64,000 nt of DNA from Leptospirales bacterium (GTDB lineage: Bacteria; Spirochaetota; Leptospiria; Leptospirales; Leptonemataceae): NCBI GenBank assembly GCA_019694685.1, contig JAIBBM010000014.1, positions 1 to 64,000 on the forward strand. The letters are read 5' to 3'. Under the pieces are notes generated by a model, which was given only the letters and a program-made list of their open reading frames with translations, was not told where the DNA came from and ran no database searches. This document shows positions 1 to 7,757 of the stretch, one piece after another (the stretch's first letter is position 1; every line of letters begins with the position of its first letter). A program made the position numbers and the translations under genes.

Positions 1-123
1 AGTTCTTCGTTTCGCGCAGACTGGACGTCTATACGTTTGACATGAGTTGCTCAGGTGAATCGCCTTGCGTGGCAGCAGGAATGACGTTCGGACACAAAGA
101 ATCCAGAGACGTTCAATCTGTGT

Positions 124-1242
124 ATGCGCAACTTTCCGATCTATTATTTGCCGGTTCCATTTGTTGTGTTGTGCGCGCTCCGCTTTGGCGATTTCGGAGC
201 CACTCTTGGAATTTGCGTTCTATCTTTGATCGCCGTATTCCATACTGTGGGAGGCCGCGGTCCGTTTGCAGTGTATTCTGAGAGCGGAAGCCTGTCTCTG
301 AACAATACATTGATTCTACTGGATGCATTCATCTTTGTCGTGACGGCCACTGCCTACGTTCTGGTAGCGGTGGCGCAGGAACGTCAGGCGGCCATGATCG
401 AATCTATGAATCATTTGATTACAGTGGAGAAAATCAAGGACCAGGCAAATCGAGAACTAGAAGCAAAGGTGATCGAGAGAACGCGCATCATCGCCATGCA
501 GAAGCAGGAACTCGAAGACCAGATTGCTGTGGCTGAAAAGATTCAGATGTCTCTTCTGCCTGCGAAGCCAGAAAAGATTCCGCGCTTTCAAATTGATTTT
601 CGATACCAGCCCATGATGCGGATTGGTGGGGACTTTGTGGATTTGCGATATGATCCCCGCACTCAGTCTCTTGGTCTTTTCATTTGCGACGTAAATGGCC
701 ACGGTGTTCCCGCTGCGTTTCTGGCAGCGATGGTCAAGATGGCGCTGAGCGATTGGTACGGTCACCTAGAGGATTTGCAGGGAGCTATTTATCACATTCA
801 TGGTAGCTTGAAAGACAAACTGGGCGAAAACTTTATTACCATGGGTATGGCGCACATTGATTTGTTTACTGGAAAGTTATCCACCGTGCGCGCCGGTCAT
901 CACCCATTGTTGATCATACGCGCAGACGGCAGTTCAGAGTCTCTCAATCCGAAAGGAAGAATGTTGATGGCGGATTTGCTTCCAACATCTGACGTTTCCA
1001 CAGCACAGCTTTATCCAGGAGATCGTATAGTTTTGTATACAGATGGGCTTACGGAAGCGCGCGACAGAACGGGGAAGCTCATCTGTTCTGAAGAGGATCT
1101 GGCAGAGCGAGCGGGGGATCGTTCCAGGGATGTTTCTACTCTGTGCGAAGATATTTTTCAAGACGTGCTTTCAAAAACTGGAGGAATGGATTTCCTCGAA
1201 GACGATATTACATTCCTCATCGCTGAGTATACTGGTAGTTGA
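124..1242 (+). CDS. SpoIIE/PP2C-type serine phosphatase with short membrane N-terminus
   Basis: The C-terminal two thirds (about residues 135-370) is a SpoIIE/RsbU-type PP2C phosphatase: it has the motifs RIGGDFVDLR, ICDVNGHGVPAAF, YTDGLTEARD and DDITF that carry the metal-binding aspartates. Such enzymes dephosphorylate anti-anti-sigma STAS proteins. Residues 1-85 hold two or three membrane segments resembling the last part of a MASE1 sensor (ALRFG, GRGPF), then a coiled coil. A full MASE1 domain is longer, and the three upstream frames to the window edge are closed or unrelated, so the gene seems 5'-truncated or begins with a minimal sensor. The ATG at 124 is the first usable start. The stop overlaps a 24-bp direct repeat. 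Confidence 0.8.
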   Translation: MRNFPIYYLPVPFVVLCALRFGDFGATLGICVLSLIAVFHTVGGRGPFAVYSESGSLSLNNTLILLDAFIFVVTATAYVLVAVAQERQAAMIESMNHLITVEKIKDQANRELEAKVIERTRIIAMQKQELEDQIAVAEKIQMSLLPAKPEKIPRFQIDFRYQPMMRIGGDFVDLRYDPRTQSLGLFICDVNGHGVPAAFLAAMVKMALSDWYGHLEDLQGAIYHIHGSLKDKLGENFITMGMAHIDLFTGKLSTVRAGHHPLLIIRADGSSESLNPKGRMLMADLLPTSDVSTAQLYPGDRIVLYTDGLTEARDRTGKLICSEEDLAERAGDRSRDVSTLCEDIFQDVLSKTGGMDFLEDDITFLIAEYTGS

Positions 1243-1264
1243 GCTTTCGCTTAATAACTAGTTA
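1241..1264. repeat. 24-bp direct repeat, left copy
   Basis: GAGCTTTCGCTTAA followed by TAACTAGTTA. It matches the copy at 4230-4253 at 22 of 24 positions in the same orientation. It starts on the stop codon of the phosphatase gene and runs into GTTAGGT, which fits the integron attC core GTTRRRY. The ORF downstream is open back to this repeat with no proper 5' end. The pair brackets about 3 kb of broken genes. The nature of the repeat is unknown. Confidence 0.6.
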
Positions 1265-1326
1265 GGTGCAGAGGCGCTATAGTCGCAGCTGCTAACGTTT
1301 TTAGCTTTTGCGCACGGCAAAGTACC

Positions 1327-1995
1327 TTGTTTTACGTCTTGAAGTCGCGCCCAATCCGTGGCGGGGCAGTGGCATTGCTTAGCCACAATTTGATCGCAGC
1401 CGGTACCCACGCGATGTTTCAGATTGTCCTCGCCGGTCAGCACACAGTGCAGGACGCGGATGGGGAGCACCCGCTGAAAATCTTCGACGGAAACGAGTCT
1501 ATCATGGAGGTGAGCGGGCCTTTCGAGTTGCGCGGTGGTCGCCTAACGGAACTATTTCTTGAATTTGATCCGAATACTTCCGTATTCTTTACCAGCGAGG
1601 GTTATGTTCTAGATGCAGACATTCGCGTTGCATCCGTACTATCAATGACGCCTGAGCAGGAGAATAGAATAGTGCAGGCACTCGGTCCGAAAACGAACCT
1701 GGTTGCTGACTCCGCGGAGCTTGCATTGGAGGGCCAGGTGGAAACAACCACAGTTGCTGCGGAAAGGATTCCGAGAACGCGCGTGTCCATTCGCATTGAG
1801 GACCGCCTTCGCGGACTCCCAGCAAACATGAATGCCCTTCAGCTCACGGTTCCAGGCGGTGTCGTGAATGGTTTGCGGCTGCGCGTGTATGGCATGCCGC
1901 AGTTTTCCCAGAACGAGCGAGTGATTTTGTTCTTGAAGAGAATTGGAAATGAATACGGAATTGTGGAAGGCGAATACGGGAAGGTGAGCCTATGA
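1327..1995 (+). CDS. DUF4382 C-terminal remnant joined to a matrixin-associated secreted domain
   Basis: Residues about 20-115 resemble the C-terminal half of DUF4382 domains (AAGTHAMFQIVLAG, HTVQDADGEHPLKI, GPFELRGGRLTEL, SEGYVLDADIRV). Residues 120-222 resemble the small domain often encoded beside bacterial matrixins (TRVSIRIEDRLRG, VPGGVVNGLRLRVYGMP, FLKRIGNEYG). The N-terminal half of DUF4382 and a signal peptide are missing. The frame is open back to 1258, at the direct repeat, so the TTG at 1327 is nominal and the gene is probably truncated. The stop overlaps the next ATG (ATGA), so the two are translationally coupled. A function in the envelope is inference only. Confidence 0.5.
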   Translation: MFYVLKSRPIRGGAVALLSHNLIAAGTHAMFQIVLAGQHTVQDADGEHPLKIFDGNESIMEVSGPFELRGGRLTELFLEFDPNTSVFFTSEGYVLDADIRVASVLSMTPEQENRIVQALGPKTNLVADSAELALEGQVETTTVAAERIPRTRVSIRIEDRLRGLPANMNALQLTVPGGVVNGLRLRVYGMPQFSQNERVILFLKRIGNEYGIVEGEYGKVSL

Positions 1996-2381
1996 AACGA
2001 GCGCGATGGCTGTTCTTTCTGCCTTGTCTAGTTTCTCTTAATTTTGTGCCCGTAGAGCAGGGATTCAAATTCCCTGGAGACTGGCCAAAGATCCCATTCT
2101 ATGTGAATCCATCTGTGCCAGGAGAAAGGATTGGCGGTACGGATGCGCTCATGAACGCAATGAGAGATGCTTCAGCGATGTGGTCGTCGGACGTGACCAA
2201 TGTTCGTTTTGATTTCAGAGTTTCCGGGTTTTCAGATCGCGCTCAACCTTTTGCGCCTGCGGTGCTGGATTGTAGCTCCCAAACGACTGCGGATTTTGCG
2301 CAGACTGCCAAGACAGTATTTGCTTTTTATGCGTGCGGATTTGAAGAGTATGATTTTGATTCGAAAGGCAATCATAGATGA
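1992..2381 (+). pseudogene. Matrixin-like metalloprotease, truncated before the zinc site
   Basis: A signal peptide (about residues 1-24) is followed by FPGDWPKIPFYVNPS and a region with ALMNAMRDASAMWSS, the typical N-terminal half of secreted matrixin-fold metalloproteases. The frame stops at residue 129 after YDFDSKGN. In matrixins a region like 'GNIIDADI..FN' and the HExxHxxGxxH zinc motif should follow. Frame +1 reads on as KAIIDEQNRR and then stops, so the protease is interrupted where the strand before the active site should lie. No HExxH is found downstream. The stop overlaps the start of the following lipoprotein gene by 4 bases, probably a deletion junction. Confidence 0.55.
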
Positions 2382-2836
2382 ACAGAATCGTCGCTAGTAT
2401 TTTGGCGTTATTACTGAGTTCGTGCACCGCGATCTTCGGACCGAGGGATAGCTGTGACGCTTTCTGCAAAGAGGCACAAGCATTTTCCCAGTTGCTTGTA
2501 TTGATTCCAATCCTGCGCTGCGCACATCCACTCGGGTATAAAGTGCGTTTTTCAAGCGGCGCTGTGGACTGCATCATTCCCTCTACATCTCCCTATATCT
2601 ACAATCAAAGCACTACGGCATATGCCGGATCCACAGTGACTGGCGTGGTTACTCTGGAGTGTCGCGCACCAACTGCCATCAAGGTCTGGAGCAAGATCGC
2701 GACTTCGAACCCCGCGCCGGGATCTACGGCTACATTCGTTGTGTCTGGAAATTCAACGCTCGCGAGTTACTCGGTGGGCGACACGATCTTCTGCTCCGAC
2801 GAAAACCTTTTCTATCACAAGGTAACCATTCTATGA
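2378..2836 (+). CDS. Small lipoprotein of unknown function
   Basis: 152 residues with a lipoprotein signal peptide: the hydrophobic core SILALLLSS is followed by a cysteine at position 16 (LLSSC). Paired cysteines follow near residues 26, 30, 47 and 63. The mature part is rich in Ser, Thr and Val and lacks a recognised domain. It overlaps the truncated matrixin gene upstream by ATGA, and its stop overlaps the ATG at 2833, so all four ORFs here form one transcriptional unit. Intact in this reading, but it lies in a block where the neighbours are broken. Confidence 0.55.
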   Translation: MNRIVASILALLLSSCTAIFGPRDSCDAFCKEAQAFSQLLVLIPILRCAHPLGYKVRFSSGAVDCIIPSTSPYIYNQSTTAYAGSTVTGVVTLECRAPTAIKVWSKIATSNPAPGSTATFVVSGNSTLASYSVGDTIFCSDENLFYHKVTIL

Positions 2837-3804
2837 ATCCAATTCGTCAGGTTTCTTATCTGGGTTGCGCGTCGCTCTGTCCCTCTGGTCAAATGCGCTA
2901 TTTCCGCAGGACCCGGGCGGGATTGGACAGGCACCATCATGCGCGGACTATCCCTTTGGACGCAACATAACTGTTACCGGGCACAGCCGCGCCTACGAGG
3001 TTGCGGTGTTCACTTTGCCAGCCGACTATGGAAGTGCCATTGGGGACGCAAGGCTCCGCGATGACGCCACTGACGCGACCAATGTGAAGATTTTTGCTCC
3101 GGGAGCAGTAACCGGCGTTCAGAATCTTGCCTGGCCCGGAGCGCAGGCGACGGATTCAGCGCCAGCACATTGGGTCATGGGCTTGATCATATCTATCTTT
3201 GATTCGTATCTTCCTAAAGATAACTTCTGGAGCGTTGTGGTTCATTTGCCCGAATTCTTGAGAAACCCGATGGTTCATCTAAATTTGCAACAAACAGTTT
3301 TGGTGTGGGGGATATCCTGTTCAATGCCGCATCCGGGAACAACTGGCAAAGGGGAATCGCGCGCTGCTACACAAACGGTTCTCCATATCAAGGTTCAGAT
3401 AACATCGTATTGAATGTCGGCGGTAACGATTTGTTGAATTTCTACATGCGCAAGCATACGTACCAAGCGGAGTACCTTTTCGTGCGTTACGTCTTGAATC
3501 CGAAGGGCTGGCTCAAGCTTATTTTCGATCGTGGCGCTGTAGACAGAGAGCTTGAGATTTTTTGGATGTGGAGCATGCACCTGAACAATTTCAGAATAGC
3601 ACTCGCCGTCGAATCCATAGGGAATTACATCTGAGCGACTTTCACGGACCCGGCTGGGATCATGTGGGGCGCTATTCTAAGCTTCTGCTGGTTGAGGAAG
3701 CGCCTTCCCTGGCTTCATGGGTGGTCAATTTGTTTCCCGTCCCTGGCGGCGGAGCGTCAGACGATCCACCGTGGCGTATCATTTTATATTTTGCGGACCC
3801 GTAG
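2833..3804 (+). pseudogene. Secreted protein gene broken by several frameshifts
   Basis: The coding signal changes frame at least three times. It starts MNPIRQVSYL at 2833. It then runs in the 2865 frame (RVALSLWSNALFPQDPGG to about 3255), in the 3305 frame (DGSSKFATNSFGVGDILF to about 3550), and in the 3562 frame to a stop at 3804. Joined, these give roughly 320 residues of one secreted protein. The switch points are near 2850, 3260 and 3555. No family recognised. Read as decay; indel errors in the assembly would look the same. Confidence 0.5.
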
Positions 3805-3929
3805 CCATCCCGGCATTTGTGAACGCGAGGAAACGGAAGAATTTCGGCTGCGCGACAGTCAGTTGCGGCTTTTGTTGAATGATCGTCAGAAAGAAGACTG
3901 TCACTGAGGGCGGATCGAAGCTCAGTCAG

Positions 3930-4177
3930 GGTGCGCGCGACCACCTGTAAGTCTGCCCGCCCGAAACGCGCTGCAAACAAGCTACGTCGTGCGCTGCGTC
4001 CCGGCGGAAGAATCGTAACGAACTACCTGGCCCGCCCACCGCGGCGCAACTTCGGATGACTACGGAGTATTTGCAGAGCAATTTGCGGCATTGGGACGCG
4101 CTGCAGGCTTCCAGAATGTGCAAGTGTACACTCTGCCCATGCGTCCAATCCCCTGTTGCACAATTGTTTTTGAATAG
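3930..4177 (+). pseudogene. C-terminal remnant of a SAM-dependent methyltransferase
   Basis: In the frame of 3973 the DNA reads LRRALRPGGRIVTNYLARPP and then hits a stop. One base later the frame of 4055 reads DDYGVFAEQFAALGRAAGF, then a segment ending PCCTIVFE, and stops at 4177. This matches the end of class I methyltransferases (spermidine-synthase-like), where 'LRPGGR' precedes strand 5 and 'AGF..V' precedes the last strand. Just upstream, yet another frame gives GARDHL. The SAM-binding N-terminal half is absent. It is a decayed fragment ending about 50 bp before the right direct repeat. Confidence 0.45.
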
Positions 4178-4229
4178 CGGCTGCCTTGCAACGGAGTTGC
4201 GCCCCTGTCGCCTGATCGCTCCCAGGGAT

Positions 4230-4253
4230 GAGCTTTCGCTTAACAATTAGTTA
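4230..4253. repeat. 24-bp direct repeat, right copy
   Basis: GAGCTTTCGCTTAA followed by CAATTAGTTA, differing from the left copy (1241-1264) at two positions. It contains GCTTAAC, which fits the attC core RYYYAAC. It covers the stop codon of the minus-strand lipoprotein gene that ends at 4247. Both copies therefore lie over gene ends, a typical place for insertion of a block without damage. Confidence 0.6.
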
Positions 4254-4831
4254 AAGCCATTTTTCTCAAGGCGGGCAATGTTTTCCGCAGGTGCGCCGAT
4301 GCTTTTTGCAAACTGAAGTAGTGTTTGCCCTTTCAAATTCTTGAAATCCCGGCGGGCTCCCTGGTCGATGTTCTCCTGCATAAAGATGCTTTCGCGCCCG
4401 ATTCCACTCCAGAGGAGACAGGTTGGATTCTCTCCCTTAACAAATAGGCTTGTTGCGTCAACCTGACCCGGATATACAAGCGGGAAGATTCCCCAGCGCC
4501 AGTCAAAATTAGGATAGCTGCCCGACCTGATGACGGAGGTATAGCACGCCATCACAGTGTCGCCGCGATTTCCGGAGAATTCTATTTCTGCATTTTGAAC
4601 CGAATACAAGCGACGACTCTGGTAGCGAAAGCTAGCCTTGTGGCTCCCTGGCTCAGTGTAGATTGTTCTCGTGGAATCGCTCACCGATACGTTGTCGAAG
4701 GTGACAAATGAAATGTCAACGTCTCCGGCGATGACGGTTAGCCTGGAACCTGGTTCTCCGGGCTGGGTTCCAATATACCGAGCGGAAGCGCACGAGCTCA
4801 GAAAGGCGAAAATAAACAAAATATGTTTCAC
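4247..4831 (-). CDS. Lipoprotein of unknown function
   Basis: The GTG at 4831 is chosen because GAGGA lies about 7 bases upstream and the protein then opens with a compact lipoprotein signal (VKHILFIFAFLSSC, cysteine at residue 14). About 194 residues. The mature part has a beta-rich region (LTVIAGDVDISFVTF, GSHKASFRYQSRRLY), a WRWGIFPLVYPG motif and a C-terminal helical stretch. That stretch (KNLKGQTLLQFAKSIGA, ENIARLEKNG) looks like an ankyrin-like or LysM-like short repeat, but I cannot assign it. Its last codons lie in the right copy of the direct repeat. Confidence 0.6.
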   Translation of the reverse strand: MKHILFIFAFLSSCASARYIGTQPGEPGSRLTVIAGDVDISFVTFDNVSVSDSTRTIYTEPGSHKASFRYQSRRLYSVQNAEIEFSGNRGDTVMACYTSVIRSGSYPNFDWRWGIFPLVYPGQVDATSLFVKGENPTCLLWSGIGRESIFMQENIDQGARRDFKNLKGQTLLQFAKSIGAPAENIARLEKNGFN

Positions 4832-4878
4832 ATGTTCCTCTGATATGGCGCATTTGCGCAATGCCGCATAACGCTACA

Positions 4879-5250
4879 CTAGCCCGTCGCCACCGGCCCG
4901 GAACCCATGTTCTTCATTTTCTGGTTTTGCTCGAACTTTGCCAGGCTCTTTTTTCCGCTTAGATGTAGAAGGATCGCACCAACGGAAACGGCAGCGCAGA
5001 ACAACGCGACCCATATGGAGTCGTGCATGAATGGCATTTTGTTTTCCGCAATGAAGACTGTTTTGCGTGTGTCCAGGTTCGGGAAAGTTTCTTTGAGCAA
5101 CTTCCCTTCATCCACAGTGATCGATTCGAGTTGATTCATCACAATCCCTTCCACCTCAGGAGCAGGGGCCGGTTCTTGCGGGATTTCTTCCTTTTTTGAG
5201 AAGCGATGCGTCTTGACGACGATTGCATTTTCAGCAGCCACTCCGGTCAT
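4879..5250 (-). CDS. C-terminal segment of a frameshifted membrane protein
   Basis: Opens at an in-frame ATG, but the same frame stays coding upstream to about 5400 (GKTTEEGLNYTYYLLVPND, then QNFQITQTAAGPA). It continues the protein encoded at 5334-6083 in another frame. The segment has an acidic linker (EEIPQEPAPAPEVEG), the stretch KTVFIAENKMPFMHDS and one transmembrane helix (IWVALFCAAVSVGAILLHL) near the C-terminus, ending in a charged tail. Read as the C-terminal third of a roughly 400-residue membrane protein. Confidence 0.5.
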   Translation of the reverse strand: MTGVAAENAIVVKTHRFSKKEEIPQEPAPAPEVEGIVMNQLESITVDEGKLLKETFPNLDTRKTVFIAENKMPFMHDSIWVALFCAAVSVGAILLHLSGKKSLAKFEQNQKMKNMGSGPVATG

Positions 5251-5333
5251 GGCTGGCCCGGCCGCTGTCTGGGTGATTTGAAAGTTCTGGAGAACGGATC
5301 TGTCATTGGGGACCAGTAAGTAGTACGTATAAT

Positions 5334-6083
5334 TCAGACCTTCCTCTGTGGTTTTCCCCTGCTGTGTCCTCTTCCAGGTGGAAAGACGGAAAGTGGATAG
5401 AGAGCAAGGCCATCCGTGATCTTGACGTGGCGGTTTTCAAAACTGCTCTTGCCTGCCAGGTCTGAGAGCTTTGCGATCTTTGGTTCAAAGCTCATTTCGA
5501 GAGCTTTTTGATTCCAACCGGCATAGGCGATGACACCGCAAAAGATTACAATTCCTGCCGCAACTGGAAGTGGCAATACAGAAGGGCGCGTAGGTCCTTT
5601 GGGAAGAACGGGTGCCGGGGCTGCGCTACCCTGGGCTTGTTGGTTTAGTTTCTGTCTGAGAAATAGAATCACCTGACCGGGCGTTACATTCTCTCTGCGC
5701 GCAATCTCTGTCACCACTGTCTCAAGGTTTGCTCCGGTATTCAGTCTTTGAAAGATGGCCGTTGTTTCTGGTTCGAGTCTGTCTATTTCCATTTGAGTGA
5801 GCTGCGGAAATTTCGCGTTCGCAGGAACCGGAGGCATGGTGAGGCGAGTCAGATACTGAAAGATGTCAATGAGGATCATGAATGGATTTACGATCATGGA
5901 GATCACACCCCACCAGCCGGCGACTGCCGATATCCCGGCGTATTCGAAAAAGAGTTTGTGCAAACAACGTTTGCAAACTCTTCCCTGAAACTTCTTATGA
6001 AAGCGCATTACGAGTGCGCCAATGTTCTGGTAGTACGTTACTTCCCTTGTGGGGGCTTCAATTCCGCAATTCTGGCATAGCAT
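5334..6083 (-). CDS. Zinc-ribbon membrane protein, N-terminal part, frameshifted
   Basis: Starts MLCQNCGIEAPT at 6083. The GTG at 6095 gives only four more residues and no better ribosome site. It carries CxxC pairs (CQNCG near residue 3, CKRC near 38) that form a zinc ribbon. Membrane segments follow near residues 52-80 and 170-190, with a cytoplasmic helix-rich region between. The frame ends in a basic, unlike tail (PPGRGHSRGKPQRKV), whereas the frame used at 4879-5250 continues naturally (STWKRTQQGKTTEEG). The shift lies near 5385-5420. Together they encode one protein of about 400 residues with unknown function. Confidence 0.55.
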   Translation of the reverse strand: MLCQNCGIEAPTREVTYYQNIGALVMRFHKKFQGRVCKRCLHKLFFEYAGISAVAGWWGVISMIVNPFMILIDIFQYLTRLTMPPVPANAKFPQLTQMEIDRLEPETTAIFQRLNTGANLETVVTEIARRENVTPGQVILFLRQKLNQQAQGSAAPAPVLPKGPTRPSVLPLPVAAGIVIFCGVIAYAGWNQKALEMSFEPKIAKLSDLAGKSSFENRHVKITDGLALYPLSVFPPGRGHSRGKPQRKV

Positions 6084-6270
6084 GCGCCGAAGCACAGAGT
6101 ACGAAACTCATTCGTAAATCACTTTTTGCAAAAGCACTTTTTCTGTCTCATGGGGCGGGTGATTTTGAGACGATCTGTTTGCTTTGTGCCGTTCGTTACC
6201 AGAAATGTGACGTTCATTCACCCCCGGAATATTTTGTTTGCGGATTCTAAACCAGAGGAAATTTTGCGCC

Positions 6271-6948
6271 GTGCCCCACTCAGCGCTATTACTTGAGTCC
6301 CTTTCGCCAGACCTTCTGGTGCGAATCATTGAGGAGGCGTTCATTGTTTCCATCACAGATGCGAAGGGACTGATTCGATACGTAAATGATACATTTTGTA
6401 AAGTATCTCAATATGACAGATCTGAACTGATCGGGAAGCCGCACAGAATCGTGAAGTCAGATGTTCATTCGCGGGACTTCTTCAAATCCATGTGGGACAC
6501 GATTGGTCGCGGAGAATCCTGGCATGGAGAGATCTGCAATCGCAAGAAAAGCGGAGATTTATACTGGGTGGATAGTTTCATTCTGCCCATCGCCGGAGAC
6601 ACAGGAGCTCCCGTTGGATACCTCTCGATTCGATATGAAGTCACGCAGCTAAAAGAGCATGAGCAGACAGTCCAAAGTCAGGAATCTCTGTTGATCAAGA
6701 AAAACAGACGATTGAATAACCTTGCATTCTGGATCGCTCACGACATTCGGCCGCCCATCGCGAACTTGATTGGTCTTTCGGAGGGCATGACAGATGCTTT
6801 GAAGGGCGGCGCAGATGGATCGCAATTTGCGCAGCGCGTTAGCGAGGAGGCAATACGAGCGGATCAAATCCTCAGGAAGATCATGCGCACGGCCATCGCA
6901 AGTGACATTGTGGATGAGCAGGATTCGGAATGGTTGTCTGGCAAATAG
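6271..6948 (+). CDS. PAS-HisKA protein without a kinase ATPase domain
   Basis: Residues about 10-130 form a PAS domain (VSITDAKGLIRYVNDTF, YDRSELIGKPHRIV, GEICNRKKSGDLYWVDS). A linker helix and a HisKA-like dimerisation helix follow (NNLAFWIAHDIRPPIANLIG, His157). The protein ends at residue 225 with no N, G1 or G2 boxes, so no HATPase. The GTG at 6271 is preferred because AGAGGAAA precedes it; an in-frame TTG lies at 6238. The stop overlaps the next gene, a single-domain response regulator, by 19 bases. It could act as a histidine phosphotransfer partner or a pseudokinase-like signal input rather than as a kinase. Confidence 0.65.
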   Translation: MPHSALLLESLSPDLLVRIIEEAFIVSITDAKGLIRYVNDTFCKVSQYDRSELIGKPHRIVKSDVHSRDFFKSMWDTIGRGESWHGEICNRKKSGDLYWVDSFILPIAGDTGAPVGYLSIRYEVTQLKEHEQTVQSQESLLIKKNRRLNNLAFWIAHDIRPPIANLIGLSEGMTDALKGGADGSQFAQRVSEEAIRADQILRKIMRTAIASDIVDEQDSEWLSGK

Positions 6949-7283
6949 ACGACGATCCGGTTCACACTGAGCTTGTTGAAATGATCATCCGGCGAACCGG
7001 ATTTTCAAATGACACTCGGTCCTTTCATTCAGCCAGGGCGGCGCTCAAAGCCCTTGATCAGTCTTTGCCGGATCTGATCCTCCTCGACTTGCGAATGCCG
7101 GATATGGACGGCTGGGAGTTCATTGAACTCACCAGATCTCGCAAGATGCCGCCTATCGTTATTGTTACTTCTTCTATTGATGCGCGAGAGAAAAAACGCG
7201 CGCTGGAAATACCGACCGTGCGCGGATGGATTGAGAAACCAGTCCGCGTAGAAGACATTGTAGATCTGGCAGTGGACGACTGA
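6930..7283 (+). CDS. Single-domain response regulator (CheY-like)
   Basis: A 117-residue receiver domain with no output domain. The acidic pocket is IDDDP (Asp7-9), the phospho-acceptor Asp53 lies in LILLDLRMPDMDGWEF, and the conserved Thr80 and Lys103 (EKP) are present. It is read in a frame overlapping the end of the PAS-HisKA gene, so the two are translationally coupled and likely partners. Lack of an output domain suggests a phosphorelay or a motor- or enzyme-binding role. Confidence 0.85.
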   Translation: MVVWQIDDDPVHTELVEMIIRRTGFSNDTRSFHSARAALKALDQSLPDLILLDLRMPDMDGWEFIELTRSRKMPPIVIVTSSIDAREKKRALEIPTVRGWIEKPVRVEDIVDLAVDD

Positions 7284-7285
7284 TC

Positions 7286-7693
7286 TCAGGGCGTAGGCCA
7301 GCCAGAAGGTGCTGGCTGCGGAGCGGATGTAACTCCCACTTCAGTCATGCTAAGCCGTTGGGTAAAAAACTTATGAAAGCGATCTGTATCCGCGCCGTCT
7401 TGTGTGCGAATGCGAACCAGAGATGACTTTCCGGCTTCATCAAAGAAGACCAGCTCGCAGACTGTGTTGCGTGGTTGCAGTAGAAAAACAAAGCCCTGCT
7501 TGCCGTCCCTCTTTTCATTGTATGCTGTTTTCACCGTGAAAGTGAATCCTGCATTGCCAAGTTCGTCCACCATGCGCGGAACAAATTTGCCAATCACCTG
7601 CGAGGACCGATACGTGCGCGTTTCTGCTGACAGGCCGCCTGCAAAGATCGCCATCATTACCACAAATGCTGGAATTCCGTAGAAACGTTTCAT
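7286..7693 (-). CDS. Small secreted protein of unknown function
   Basis: 135 residues with a Sec signal peptide (YGIPAFVVMMAIFAGGLSA, cleavage after AETRT region). The mature part is an alpha/beta-looking domain (GKFVPRMVDELGNAGFTF, NTVCELVFFDEAGKSSLVRI) with a Pro-rich tail. No domain recognised. It lies on the strand opposite the response regulator, the two stops only 2 bases apart (convergent). A purine-rich GGAGAGTGAG sequence precedes the ATG. Confidence 0.6.
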   Translation of the reverse strand: MKRFYGIPAFVVMMAIFAGGLSAETRTYRSSQVIGKFVPRMVDELGNAGFTFTVKTAYNEKRDGKQGFVFLLQPRNTVCELVFFDEAGKSSLVRIRTQDGADTDRFHKFFTQRLSMTEVGVTSAPQPAPSGWPTP

Positions 7694-7757
7694 CTCACTC
7701 TCCAGTTCGGCAAAAAAAGCATTTTCTTAACCGTTGTCCGTGCTAAATCGGCTAAAT

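Noticed and set aside
1..123. Missing N-terminal MASE1 half upstream of the first phosphatase
   Set aside because: All three plus frames before 124 contain stops or an unrelated peptide. The rest of a MASE1 domain cannot be shown, so only truncation is noted.
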